Assembly (NCBI GenBank): GCA_035235625.1 | Contig: CP141150.1 | Span: forward strand, 32,566,756 to 32,630,755 | DNA from: Saururus chinensis | Lineage: Eukaryota > Streptophyta > Magnoliopsida > Piperales > Saururaceae | DNA length: 64,000 nucleotides | Direction of reading: 5' to 3' | Part shown: piece by piece, positions 12,669 to 24,434 of the stretch | Numbering within the stretch: position 1 is the stretch's first letter | How the letters are laid out: every line of letters begins with the position of its first letter | Notes under the pieces: model-generated | The model's database searches: none | What the model was told of the DNA's origin: nothing | The model's input: the letters and a program-made list of their open reading frames with translations, nothing else | Made by a program: the position numbers and the translations under genes

Positions 12669-13275
12669 AATTTTATTTTGATTTTTTAAAAAATTTTATT
12701 ATTTTTTTTATTTTTAAAATAAAAATAAAATTAAAATACAATACTAATAGCGACGTGTATCACTATACGTCGCTATTATTATTTTTATTTAATTTTTTTA
12801 TTTTTAAAATTAATTTAAAAGTATAAAAAATCTTAAAAAATTGAAATTAGAGGAGAGCGAGGGGAGGGAAGAGAGAGAGGAGAGGGGAGAGAGAGAGGGA
12901 GGGGAGAGAGAGGATAAGGGAGAGAGAGACAGAGAGGTGAGGGAAGAGAGAGAGAGGAGAGGGAAGAGAGAGTGAGAGGAGAGGGGAGGGAAGAGAGAGG
13001 GGAGAGGAGAGAGAGGAGAGAGGGTGGAGAGAGAGAGAGAGAACAGGATAGGGAAGAGAGAGAGAGGAGAGGGGAGAGCGAAGAGAGGGGAAAGGGGAGG
13101 GAAGAGAGGAATTTTATTTTGATTTTTAAATTTTTTTTTTTTAAATAAAAAATAATTAAAATAAAATACTAATAGCGATGTATAGAAATATACGTTGCTA
13201 TTAGGGGAATGTATTAGCGACATATAGAAATATACGTCGCTAATAAATGTACTAATAGCGACGTATACGGTTATA

Positions 13276-13725
13276 CGCCTGCAGGACCGTTCGAACGGCT
13301 ACACTGCTTTCGCAACTGACAGCTTTTTCTGATACCCATTTTCTGTTCATTAAGCTCTTTCTTTCATGTCCATATTAATTTCTAACATATTTATAACTCT
13401 GAAAAATTGTCCGAATCACTTTAATATATGTCAAGACTATTTTGAATTATTCCAAACATCGTCAAAGTACTTTGATAAGCGCATTTTACCTACAAAGCAT
13501 TAAAACATCACATTTTAGACATGTAGAATATAATTAAGATTCCAACTTGATTCAAATACATATCTAAACTACTAATAACTACAAAATTATTAATAATTAA
13601 ACTAAAATACTAATATCTATATTAATCTAAATAAACCATAACTAACTTTAAATTAACCTAATCTATACTAGCAAATAAGGTAAAAAGGCATATAAAATAG
13701 ATATATATATTTTGTACTTATCAAA
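13276..13725. other. Unique-looking AT-rich island within the CACTA element
   Basis: This stretch interrupts the purine tracts and palindromes and shows neither pattern. It begins near CCTGCAGGACCGTTCGAACG. It could be captured host DNA. No coding frame or family is recognisable. Confidence 0.35.
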
Positions 13726-14917
13726 GGGTAGAGAGAGAGAGAACGAGGGGAGAGGGGAGAGGAGAGAGGAGAGGAATTTTATTTTGATTTTTAAAATAAA
13801 AAATAATTATAATAAAATACTAATAGCAACGTATATAGCTATACGTCGCTATTAGTATTTTTTTAATTATTTTTCTTTATTTAAAAAATTAATTTTAAAG
13901 AATAAAAATATTAAAAAATTGAAATTAGAGGAGAGATAGTGTGTAGGTAGATAGGAAAGAGAGGAGAGGGAAGAGAGATATAGAGGGGAGGGAAAAGAGA
14001 GGGAGGGGGAGGGAAGAGAGAGGGCGGGGGAGAGAGAGAAGGGAGGGGGAGAGAGAGGGAGGAAAGAGAGATGGAGGAGAGAGGAGAGAGAGAGGGAGGT
14101 GGGAGGAGAGAGGAGAGAGAGAGAGAGAGAGGGTGGCAGGAGGAGAGAGGGAGAGGGAGGGAGGAGAGAGAGAGGGGAAGGGGAGAGAGAGGAGATGGAG
14201 GAGAGAGAGGAGAGTTATTTTGGTTATTTTTTATATTTTTAAAATAAAAAATAAAATTAAAATAAATAATAATAATAATATTTTTTTATTTTTGAATATT
14301 AATTTTAAAGAATAATAAATCTTAAAAAATTAAAATTAGAAAGAGAGAGGGAGGTGAGAGAGAGGGGGAGAGAGAGGAGAGGGAGGAGAGAGAGAGAGAG
14401 GGTGAGAGGGAATGAGAGAAAGAGGTGGTAGAGAGAGAGAGGGAGGAGAGAGATGGGAGGGAGATAGGGTAGAGAGAGAAAGAGAGAGGAGAGAGAAGGT
14501 GGAGGGAGGGAGGAGAGAGGAGAGAGAGAGAGAAGAAGGTGGAGGGAGGGGGAGAGAGGGTAGAGAGAGAAGAGAGGGATAGTAGAGAGGGAGGAGAGAG
14601 ATAGGAGAGGGAAGAGAGAGGGGATATGAATGTTTTTTTTTAAAAAATGAGTAATGACGACGTATAAAAGATACGTCGCTAATATAACATGTATTAGCGA
14701 CGTATATGCTATACGTCGCTAATACTATATAAGTAGTAGCGACGTACAGATTATACGTTGCTAATTTAATATACTATTACCGACATATTTGTATATTCGT
14801 CGCTAATACTGATTGTATTAGCGACGTTGAGTGATATATGTCGCTATTGTTTTATATTAGCGATGCTTCTTGTAAGCGTCGCTAATGTAATTTTTTTTTT
14901 TAAAAAAAAAAAAAATT

Positions 14918-15705
14918 CGGGCGAACCGCGCGGCGAAATTTCGCGCGTGGTTGAAATTCCCCCACGCGGCGAAATTTCGCTGCAGGCCTTTTTAAGCCCC
15001 GCCGGACCCCTCTGCGCCCCGCCGTCTCTGACTTAGCCTCCGCCGCAGTCTCCGCCTCTGCCTCCTCCTCCCCTCGCCCGGCCTTGCCCCGGAACCCCCC
15101 CCCCCTCTGGTTCACCCTCCTCACTCCCGGCCCCCCTTTCCCCTCTATGACGCACCCCCGCCTTTGCTGCCCCACCACTTCCGCCTCCTCCTCCCCTTTC
15201 CCCGCCTCGGCTGCCTCCTCCTCCCCTCGCTCGGCCTTGCACCGGACCCCACCCCTTTGGTTTCCCCTGCTCCGTCCCTGTCCTCATTTCCCCCGTGACG
15301 CACCCAGCCTCCGCCGCCCCGCCGCCCCACCTCCTCCCCTTGCCCCGTACCCCACCCCTCCTCCCTCCCGGTCCCATTGGTAGTCTTGTGATGCAGATGC
15401 TCCTTCGCCGCCCCATGGCTTCAGCCGGCCCGCCACCTCCGCCTTCCCTCCGCCGCCTCCCCCCTCTCCCACGTACAACCCCCCTCCTCAACCCCTACTA
15501 CCCCCCCCCCCCCCTCCCGGCTCCGGACCCCCTTCTCCCCTCTCTCTGTCTCTCCCCCTCCCCGACTCGGGACCCCCTGCTCCCCTCTCTGCCCCCACCT
15601 CCCCAGCTCAGGACCCCCTCTCCCCTCCCTCGTACTCCCACCCCCTCTCATCAGAGGGGATTCCACTCCCCCGCCGGCGGCATCATGCCGCTGGCGGGTT
15701 TTTTA
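14918..15705. other. GC-rich, pyrimidine-rich block within the CACTA element
   Basis: C/T-dominated on the + strand and very GC-rich, in sharp contrast with the rest of the element. It starts with repeated GCGGCGAAATTTCGC palindromes (about 14930-14980). Several overlapping Pro/Ser-rich or Arg/Gly-rich frames exist on both strands, as expected from composition. It may derive from a captured GC-rich 5' exon or UTR. I recognise no protein. Confidence 0.5.
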
Positions 15706-16837
15706 AATTAATTTATTAAGTCATTAGCGACGCTTTATAAAAGCGTCGCTAATGACTATTATTTATTTTTATTTTTTTTACATTAGCAATGCTTTTCTAA
15801 ACATCGCTAATGGCTTTTTCATTTTTTATTTTTATTTCATAATAGCGACGCTTACAAAAGCGTCACTAATAGAAAATTAAATTTTTTATTTTATTTTTTG
15901 GATTTTATTTTATTTATTATTTTTTTTAAATTTTTTATTATTAGCGATGTTTTGGGTAAACGTCGCTAATAGAAAAATAATTTTTTATTTCATTTTTTAG
16001 AAATTTATTTTTATTATTTTATTTATCAATTTGTAAACATTGTTTTATCATTAGCGACATATTTTAAGCGTCGCTAATAACTAATTATTAGCGACGTTTA
16101 CTTTAAGCGTCACTAATAGTAACATATTAGCGACGCTTAATATGCGTCACTAATAATAACTATTAGCGACGCTTACTGTAAGCGTCGCTAATAAGCAATA
16201 ACGACTCTACTTTTATCGACGTATGTAGTGACATTTTTTATGCGTCGCTAATACTCATTAGCGACGCTTATAGTACTATTAGCGACGCTTATATGCGTCG
16301 TTAATAGTACAATTTGTTGTAGTGGCTCTTCTTAAACGTGAAGGTATGAAGATGACTCTGACATGCACCTCCGGATGAGGGTTTTGGTGTAGAAAGAGTT
16401 TTTTATGCTTTCTTTTGACAATGAGCCAAGTGTAAACTATGCATGTACCGTTTATCCATAGCATCAACCGTGGACATGCTAATAAACATATTGATGCTAA
16501 CATGTCTGTCGTTAGTCTTAAATATTAATAATTTTTATGCTTATGCTTTTTGTCATATGAACGAGCCACATAGTAGAGTTAATAAACGCTCGAGTACTTG
16601 GATATGATCGAGTCATATGACGGCTCATAATTTCAAGCCCTAATAATCTAAAGATCGACCATACTGAAAAATTATCCAGTGGGACCGTTGTACGAGCCAC
16701 GTAGTAGATATATATATATTTTTATAGGTGACAAGTTTAACCAATTTATACGTGTTAACAAACGAGTAAAATAAGGCATAAATTTCGGTTTATATATTTA
16801 AATATAAATAAACAAATACATAGACTTTCTCTTCGTT

Positions 16838-16840
16838 ATA

Positions 16841-16883
<43 letters not shown>
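16838..16883. repeat. (AAT)n microsatellite
   Basis: Roughly 14 uninterrupted AAT units, directly at the outer edge of the foldback element that follows. Confidence 0.95.
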
Positions 16884-16886
<3 letters not shown>

Positions 16887-17572
16887 TTATTTACCAAAAT
16901 AAACTACTTTGGAAAATATTTCCCAAAGAAGTGTTCCTTTTTGCCACGTAGGCGCCAGCCAAGTAGCTGGCACCTGCGTGGCTTTTTTTAATTTTTAAGT
17001 TAATTTTGTCGTTTAGAAGGATGAAATTGGTTTTAAGCCGATTTCGTCCTTCTAAACGATGAAACCGGTTTATGTTGAACCGGTTTCGTCGTTTTGAACG
17101 ACGAAATCAACTTAAGCCCGATTTCGTCGTTCTGAACAACGAAACTGCCACACTTCTCCAATGTCGGCCTTCAGTCTCCGTAATACTGATTTCGTCGTTC
17201 TAAACGACAAAATTAAATTAATTTTTTTTTAAAATTACTTTATGAAACTAATTTTATCACATGCCCCTGTTCATTTATTCAAAACATACACAATACATAA
17301 GTGTGGCAGTGTCGTCGTTTTGAACTACGAAACCGGGCTTACGTTGATTTCGTTGTTCAGAACGATGAAACCGGTTCAACTTAAACCAGTTTCGTCGTTT
17401 AGAAGGACGAAATTGGCTTAAAACCAATTTCATCCTTTTAAACAACGAAATCAACTTAAAAATTTTAAAAAAATCTACAAAGGCGCTAGCTGTTTGGTTG
17501 GCGCCTGCGTGGCAAAAAAGAACACCACTTTGAAAAATATTTCTCAAAATAATTTATTTTAATAAATAATAA
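16881..17572. mobile_element. Foldback/long-TIR MITE in the promoter-proximal region of AAE3 copy A
   Basis: Two arms of about 275 nt (about 16881-17155 and 17299-17572) are inverted copies, separated by about 143 nt. Matching landmarks are GCCACGTAGGCGCCAGCC near the left end and GGTTGGCGCCTGCGTGGC near the right end. Next to the loop, TGCCACACTT (left arm) pairs with AAGTGTGGCA (right arm). Both arms are full of degenerate TTTCGTCGTTY motifs and AACCGGTTT blocks. It is absent from units B and C. The target duplication is obscured by AT-rich flanks, so the superfamily is not assigned. It ends about 300 bp before the TATA-like box of copy A. Confidence 0.85.
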
Positions 17573-17647
17573 TAATTATTATTATTTATATAATTTTCCT
17601 TAATTTAAATTTAAAAAAATTCGCCTATTTTTTAAAGAGGATAAAAA

Positions 17648-18060
17648 GACACGCATAACATGATTGTGTCACCAACAGATATTATGCGGCCCCGCTATCC
17701 GCGTACAGTGAAGAGTGGCAGAAATAAACCATCCACGTCACCCAAGCCACTCCACGCGTGTCATCCATTCAATTCAACACGGCGGAGATCTTCACGGAAC
17801 CATCCCGATGGAGCCACACTCACTCTGACACGTGCAACCCCACCTCCCCGCCAGCCCAGTTCCGCCTCCCCCTATTTAAACCCGCCTCCGCCCCTCCCGC
17901 TTCAGCACTTGTCTCTCCATCCCCACACACCTGCCGGACCGCAATTGCAGACAACGAAAAGTTCTGATTTTGGTACAAGTTTTTGGATTGGATTCGTAAT
18001 CGTCGTCCGTTTTGATCGGTTTGTGAAGGCGGAAGGGAGAAAGATTTGGTTTTTGGATTC
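17648..18060 (+). promoter_or_regulatory. AAE3: AAE3 copy A promoter and 5' UTR
   Basis: Conserved in all three gene copies: a distal block GATATTATGCGGCCCCGCTA (about 17678), a G-box CACGTG (17829-17834) and a TATA-like TATTTAAA (17873-17880) about 180 bp before the start codon. The G-box to TATA spacing is similar in each copy. A pyrimidine-rich leader follows. Transcription starts are inferred, not seen. Confidence 0.7.
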
Positions 18061-19989
18061 ATGGAGGGTCATTGCTTGACGCTGACGGGGCTGCTCAAGA
18101 AGGTAGCCCAAGAGTTCCCGTCCCGGCGGGCGCTTTCGGTGTCCGGAAAGTTCCATTTGACGCACCGCCGGCTTGATGAGCTCGTCGACGGGGCCGCCGG
18201 TAGTCTCGTTGCTGCCGGCATCAGGCCCGGCGATGTCGTCGCCCTCACATTCCCCAACACCGCCGAGGTGAGATGAAATTTCAATTATTTGCGATTTTCA
18301 ATTCAATATAGAAAATTTTATGGTTCTAGTTCTGATTTTTGGGGATTTTCTGTTGCAGTACGTGGTCGCCTTCCTGGCTGTGATTCGCGCCCGGGCGGTG
18401 GCGGCGCCGCTGAACCCGGCTTATACGGCGGACGAGTTTGGTTTCTACCTATCGGACTCCGAGTCGAAGCTCCTCCTCACCCCGATCTCGGGCCACCCCG
18501 CTGCCGAGTCAGCCGCTGCCAAGCTCGGCATTCCTCGCGCCGCCGTCTCTCTCCCCGACCCGGACTCCTCCCTCTCCGTTGCCCTGCCTCAGTCCGGACC
18601 TGACGCGGTGGAAGTCTGTCCGGATACAGTCCAAAAAATCGCAAACGAGCCATCGGACGTGGCCCTCTTCCTCCACACATCGGGGACCACCAGCCGGCCA
18701 AAGGGTGTCCCGCTGACACAGCTCAACCTCGCCTCGTCGGTCCAGAACATCAAGTCGGTCTACAAACTCACCGAGTCCGACTCGTCCGTCCTGGTCCTCC
18801 CCCTCTTCCACGTCCACGGCCTCCTAACCGGACTCCTGTCCCCGCTCTCCGCCGGAGCCCACATCGTCCTCCCGGCCTCGGGCCGCTTCTCTGCCTCCAC
18901 CTTCTGGTCGGACATGAAAGCCCATAGCGCCACCTGGTACACCGCCGTCCCCACCATCCACCAGATCCTCCTGGACCGCCACTTCGCGACCAACCCATCC
19001 GCCCGGCCCGAGTACCCGAAGCTCCGGTTCATCCGGAGCTGCAGCGCGTCCCTGGCGCCCGCCGTGATGGAGCGGATGGAGGAGGCGTTCGGGGCGCCGG
19101 TGCTGGAGGCGTACGCCATGACGGAGGCGTCGCACCAGATGGCCTCGAACCCGCTGCCGGAGGACGGGCCGCACAAGGCCGGTTCGGTAGGTAGGCCAGT
19201 CGGGCTGGAAATGGCGATTCTGAACGAAGACGGTGTCCGATTGCCGGCCGGGTCACCGGGGGAGGTTTGCATCCGCGGGCTCAACGTGACGAAGGGGTAC
19301 AAGAACAATCCGGAGGCGAACAAGACGGCGTTCCGTTTCGGGTGGTTCCACACCGGCGATGTCGGCTATTTGGACGCGGACGGCTACCTCCACCTGGTTG
19401 GCCGAATCAAGGAGCTCATTAACCGCGGAGGTCCGTTTATTTATCTCATTGCCACTGCTTTTATACGAAGGATTTTACGCCAGGGCCCTTAGATATGTTT
19501 AAAATTGTTGTTAAAATGTGTTTATTGAGTGGGGTATTTGTGACATTTTGCAGGTGAGAAGATATCCCCCATCGAGGTTGACGCGGTGCTGTTGTCTCAT
19601 CCGGATGTGGCGGAGGCCGTGGCCTTTGGTGTTCCCGACGACAAATACGGCGAAGAGGTGAGACCCGGCTTACCCTAATCGGGTCTTTGGACTCGTATAT
19701 TAAACTCTTGTTTAGAACTTAATGACGTTGTTTTTGTCTAATTGTTTAAGATTTGATTAAATTTTGTCAGATTAATTGCGCTGTGATACCGAGGGAAGGG
19801 TCAGAGATAGGCGAGGCGGAGGTGGTGAGCCACTGCCGGAAGAACTTGGCTTCCTTCAAGGTGCCAAAGCGGGTGTTCATCGCCGACACGCTGCCGAAGA
19901 CGGCAACGGGGAAAGTCCAGCGGCGGGTCGTGGCGGAGCACTTCTTGACTACGGTCTCGGCGGCCAAGGTCCCCAAGTTTGGAGCTTAA
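18061..19989 (+). CDS. AAE3: Oxalate--CoA ligase (AAE3-type acyl-activating enzyme), copy A
   Basis: Exons are 18061-18267, 18359-19430, 19554-19657 and 19771-19989, all with GT-AG junctions and consistent phase, giving 533 residues. Plant AAE3 (about 514 residues in Arabidopsis) uses ATP to join oxalate and CoA in the cytosol, the first step of CoA-dependent oxalate catabolism. ANL-superfamily marks are visible: P-loop TSGTTSRPKG (176-185), YAMTEASH (321-328), GEVCIRG (370-376), the HTGD aspartate (400-403), hinge region GRIKELINRGGEKI (from about 417) and the adenylation lysine in TATGK (K509). The C-terminus is KFGA, not a PTS1 signal, consistent with cytosol. The wording of the whole chain (PLFHVHGLL, GEKISPIEVDAVLL, EAYAMTEA) follows AAE3 rather than 4-coumarate ligases. 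GC3 is very high. The first ATG after the leader was chosen. No disabling change is seen. Confidence 0.95.
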
Positions 19990-21600
19990 TTTAAGTAAGC
20001 GAGCATAAAAAAAAAAGGGCGAACAATGGTCTCCTAGGGCATATATTATGAAAATGTCCCAAAGGAGATAGTTACTTGTTTATTCTTTTGTAAACATATT
20101 TTTTGTCGTGGTAGTTATTACTGTGGTAAGCATTCTCGCTCCAAGCCCCCAAGTGGGCAGGAAGGGGTTTTACCATTATATATATGAAATTATTATTCTT
20201 TTGGCATTGCTATTTATACGAAGCTGATTAGGTCACATGTATTTGAAGGAAGAGCAAAAACTTACTCCTAACGTTCAACCTTAGGAAGAGTAAATGATTA
20301 CAACGGCTGCCTTTCTAGAGAATGACATATAAATAATAATATTTTTTATTTAAAGGTGGTTCTATGAGAAAGCAAAATAACTTTATGATATTTTTTTAGT
20401 ATTTAATTGTTTAAATTTAATAAAATAAAGTTATTAATATAAAATATATATTTTTATAAAATAAAGTTATTAATTTAGGTCGGAGGGAGAGAGTATGAAT
20501 GAAATAGGCAGATAGGCTTGAAGTTCTTTCTTCTATCAACATGTGCCATGGACCCCATTTTTTTTGGTATGTAGTTATTAGTTCTATAGTTGATTTGAAG
20601 TTGGATTAAATATATGACTGTTACCAAACAATAACAATTTTTTTGATATGGCTATGTTGACATGATTTTAAGCGTGGAAACTAAAATTTATTAAGAAAAA
20701 TATTCCTACTCAATTAGAATACCACTACTATCCAAAGCTAAATGCTCCTCACCAATGGGTCACTATAAATGTCTTTGGAATGGGGAAGTCCATCAGCACA
20801 GTCTATATTACATGGTCATTCTAAAGAGGTGACAATCCAACAGCATCCTTGTCCGATACTTTAACATTTAATCATAAACTCAACTTCAATCATTTACATT
20901 CCTAATGTGTGGCTTAAATAAATATATTAATACCAACAACGGAATAATGAAATGGTAAAGATCTTGATAGGAAAGGGATTCTACCCGTTCTCAATAATGA
21001 CCTCTCAGAGCACTTGACAAATGGACATCATTTGGTCATCAAAAGGGAAAAGTTTTTAACGTTCATCATTCACCATGAGCACTTACTACGAGCGGCCAAT
21101 AATATTTAAGATTGATGGTGTACATGCTAACACAAATTAGCATTAATGGCGTTAATGTCAATGTGTACTAATATATGCATTGTTGATTTCACAGTTAAAT
21201 GGCTCACAATCGTTCTTTACGCTGGGCTAATAGTGAGTAAACAAAGAACAAAGAAAATATTTTCCCGATATAATAAAATGATTACCCCTGTTGGACACTT
21301 TTGTTCATTCACCAATGCGAACATCATTGAGTGTCCATAATAAAGTAGTATAACTATAGTTACATTTTGTCATATTCTATGTAATCTTCAACGAGATGAG
21401 ATGACTGCACATATCTATGTAATACTCAACAAGCTAGCCGGTTGGCCATGAATAAAATTCGTTCTAAATGGCCTTGTAATTGTAATTTGGTTAAGAACTC
21501 AGAATAAAATCAAGTTTTTTTTTACTTAACTTATTATATTTTCATACTTTTTATATTTTTTTCGTATTTTAAATTTTTTGCCAGTTTTTTAAGTACATCT
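19990..21600. other. 3' region of copy A and unit A/B junction, no further gene
   Basis: The 3' flank shares blocks with the flanks of copies B and C, for example the G-rich AAGTGGGCAGGA block at about 20152 and about 48173, and the block near 20900-21010. A decayed Stowaway-like end (GGTCGGAGGGAGAGAGTA) lies at about 20477-20494. No supported open frame. The unit A similarity ends at about 21350; unit B similarity begins near 21600. Confidence 0.5.
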
Positions 21601-22977
21601 CCCCTAGCTGTGATATATATTATAAGAAAAAAAAATTGGGAAGAACGAATGCAAGAAACAATAAAAAAAAACTCCAATACAAGAATGGATGTCATTTTCA
21701 AAGGAAACATCAAAAGGGCCCGGGGTTCCAATTATATTGGCGTTGGCTTGATGTTACGGATGCGTCCAACTTGGAAGCTTGTATTTACTGCCATGCGTGG
21801 AAGAGGAACCAATTTGGGTTCCTGGAAGCGAGCATGAGCAGTTCAATGCATGCACGCAATAGAGCACAGCTCACTAGTCACCTCATGGTGGGTGGGCCCA
21901 TGATTTCTGTCATCTGTTTTAACATAATTTTATTCAACTCAACGGAGCCAAATTATTAGCACTCCGCGTCTTCTGGTCAAAATGTAGACGAGAGCCAGAA
22001 GTTACACAAATTTAGCGTGTTAAGTTAGACGCCCGTCCACTTAAACCATATGACCCTTAGAATTGTCATGCACCACAACTCTTGTTTTGCAAGGGTTTTT
22101 AGCATGTGCACCTAAACAGTTTTGAGTGTGGATGATTTTTTTGTGGAAAAGAAAATTTCTTTGAGGTTTTGAAAAGAAATTTTTGGTTGTTTGTTGTTTG
22201 GATAGGTATTTTTTTATTAAAAAACTCTCTCTGTCGTAAATTAGTAGCTCTATTTAACAAAAAAATATGTTCTATATTAATAATTTTATTTTGTTTAACT
22301 TAAATAATTAAATATTTAAAAAATAGCATTATAAACTTATTTAATTTAATTTAAGTGGCTAAGTATTTAAAACTTTTTAATGAAACCACTTGAAGTTGAT
22401 TGAGTGGTCCTGCTCACTTGTTACTCCGTGACTAACTATGTTAGTGTATAAATGCACCATCAATTTTGTAGATTATTAAATGGCTCCTCTGTATAGCTTA
22501 CGCTTAAAATTCTCTCTAAAATTATAATATTAGCTAAATTTCCTAAAAAAATATAAAAAAATTAAATATTACTTGATGTTTATCTGTGTTGGATGGTTCG
22601 TTGATCATATCATGCATACGAGAGAACATCATGAAGACAAATTTTTTGAACGAAGAGTAGTAGAGAAGGCTCCCATAGACGAGCTTGCAGTGTGCTATAG
22701 ACATCCATCGTTAATGTGTGGACGAAGTATTTATTATGCATGAGAAATATATATGAAGCGTTTATTTTTTAGATCGATAATATATATATATAATATTTAT
22801 ATTAATATACACTAGCTTATATACCATTGATCTTGAAAATAAATAAGTTATATATATTCTTTATGTTCGGCTCATTATCAGAACATGAAAAATGCTTACG
22901 TATGTAGACTCTCTTTTCTTGTCAGTGGGTTGATGTATTAAAAACAAAACACCAAAACAAGACAAGACAAGACAAGA

Positions 22978-23066
22978 GCGGGTACGCGAAAGGCAGGGCA
23001 TGTGTGAAGAGTGCGTAAGTAAGGCCAAATTTTTGGCGACAGCTAATGTGAGCGCTTACGTTTTAT
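22978..23066. other. Conserved non-coding block, unit B copy
   Basis: Counterpart of 10021-10110, with the same GCGTAAGC...GCTTACGT inverted pair. Confidence 0.5.
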
Positions 23067-24434
23067 TCCACCTGCACGTGTGGCCTTTTTGCTATTTCTA
23101 GACCCACTTTCACGTGTGAGGTTTGTCTTGTCCACGCCATCCCTTGAATTACTTCCTAGTTGCCAGCATTGAATTCTTAGCCTGTTGGTTCCTTACCCGT
23201 CACCACTCTCCCTAGAGTGAATACTCATGGCTGAAGGCATTTCACAACTTTTAGCGTGTAGGTTTTAATGTACCAAGAAAAGTAATTTCTAAAAATAAAT
23301 AAAATATAAAATATAAAATATAAAATAGAATCTTTTATTTGTATATTAGTACTCCAACAGTTTTATATTGATAGTTATATTTAAAAATTAATATTTTTTA
23401 TTAAATAGTAAAATTCACAGTAAAAAAATTTAAAATAAACTTATGATACTCTTTTTAAGTACCCAAATATTTAAAATTGGACAAAATAAAGTGATTAATA
23501 TGAAACAAAATTTTTTACCGAATAGAGCAATTAATTTAAGACAGAAGACTTTAAAATGCTTACACAAAAATATATTATGCCGAACTGGCCCACACGAAAA
23601 TGTGAACATATGTCTTTATTGTGCCACACATTGGGCAAGAATTCTTGAAGACAAGCAATCACATTTTCATTTTCTTTTAAAATATCTTTCAAGGCTTGGT
23701 TCTTCAACCATTTATAGCAATTTATCATTTCAAAAAAAAAACTGCAAAGAGTGGATTTAAAAAACATGATAAAAGGAAACCAAGGGTGGAAGAAAATAAA
23801 AATTATTTATTTGCTTCTTTTGGAGCTAAATGTATTTATTATTTTATTTTAAAAAATTATATATAACTATTAATATAGAATGGAAGAGTCTATAAATATA
23901 TACAAACTTGTGGCTGAGGTTCCAACTAGCTAGAGACTGTGGCATGCTATAGTAAACATGTTATAATATAACTAAACATCAATGTTTTTGACTTGAATAT
24001 ATTTATTTGACTACATACATGCAATAGTGATGGCTCTGAGTCAATTCTCTCCACGAAAGTATGAACACAAGTGAATCTTTCTATTTAATTACTTAATTAT
24101 ATATAAGATCTATTTAATTACTTAATTATATATATATATATATAAGATAATATAGAGTGATATTAGGTCAATGTACTAATTCATCTCTTATGCGTAGAGT
24201 TAAAGGGCGTCTTGTTCCTCCAAGCCAAAACAGAGAACCACTGATAAATTTTAAAGACTTTAAACAATATTTTAAGTACTAAAGAAGAAGCTGCTTGAGG
24301 ACAGACAAATACTACTTGCCATTCTTTTTATTCTACACGGTCCTAGGAGAGTATCCCTGTCCACTCAATAAAAAATGCTCTTCTTAAATGCAAAGGTATG
24401 AAGATGACTAATACATAGGCTAGGGCCTTGTTGT

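Larger units (their letters stand above)
12229..14635 (+). repeat. Long polypurine (GA-rich) tracts of the CACTA element
   Basis: Almost pure A/G runs occupy about 12229-12668, 12843-13110, 13725-13778, 13925-14215 and 14335-14630 on the + strand. They are separated by AT-rich spacers and AGCGACG palindromes. The open frames across these tracts (Arg/Glu/Gly on +, Ser/Leu/Pro on -) are composition artefacts, not genes. Such mirror-like homopurine DNA can adopt triplex structures and offers many GAGA sites; both points are general knowledge, not shown here. Confidence 0.85.
11194..16324. mobile_element. Non-autonomous CACTA (CMC/En-Spm) element, 5131 bp, 3-bp TSD
   Basis: The left end is CACTACAACAAATT and the right end is its exact inverse, AATTTGTTGTAGTG. 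The flanking 3-bp duplication is GCT (11191-11193 and 16325-16327). The unoccupied site, ATGCTCTTCTTAAA, is present in unit B (about 24375-24390) and unit C (about 43135-43150). Subterminal DNA at both ends is packed with TTAGCGACGC / GCGTCGCTAA units, often as head-to-head palindromes, the usual transposase-binding arrangement of CACTA elements. The interior holds polypurine tracts, a 47-bp tandem repeat and a GC-rich block. No transposase frame is present, so mobilisation would need a relative elsewhere. Confidence 0.97.
7081..21350 (+). repeat. AAE3: Segmental duplication unit A (contains AAE3 copy A)
   Basis: Blocks of this unit recur in the same order in units B and C. One block is at 7210-7393, also at 21680-21855, 34855-35025 and 40730-40910. 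The block at 10490-10560 recurs at 23710-23775 and 42310-42375, and that at 10805-10885 at 23910-23960 and 42690-42745. The promoter and gene and the downstream block at about 20900-21010 also recur. Unit A is the longest because a hAT element, a CACTA element and a foldback element inserted after duplication. The edges are approximate, placed where similarity fades. Confidence 0.85.

Noticed and set aside
12226-13223. Open frames across the GA-rich tracts predicting Ser/Leu/Pro or Arg/Glu-rich proteins
   Set aside because: Composition artefacts of simple repeats inside a CACTA element; no start context, introns or conserved domain.
15033-15711. Proline-rich and glycine-rich frames in the GC-rich CACTA block
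   Set aside because: Overlapping frames are open on both strands because of base composition, and no protein family is recognisable.
18760-19353. Long minus-strand open frames across the AAE3 exon 2 (also 29250-29843, 46662-47255)
   Set aside because: They are antisense shadows produced by the very high GC3 of the real exons and have no independent support.
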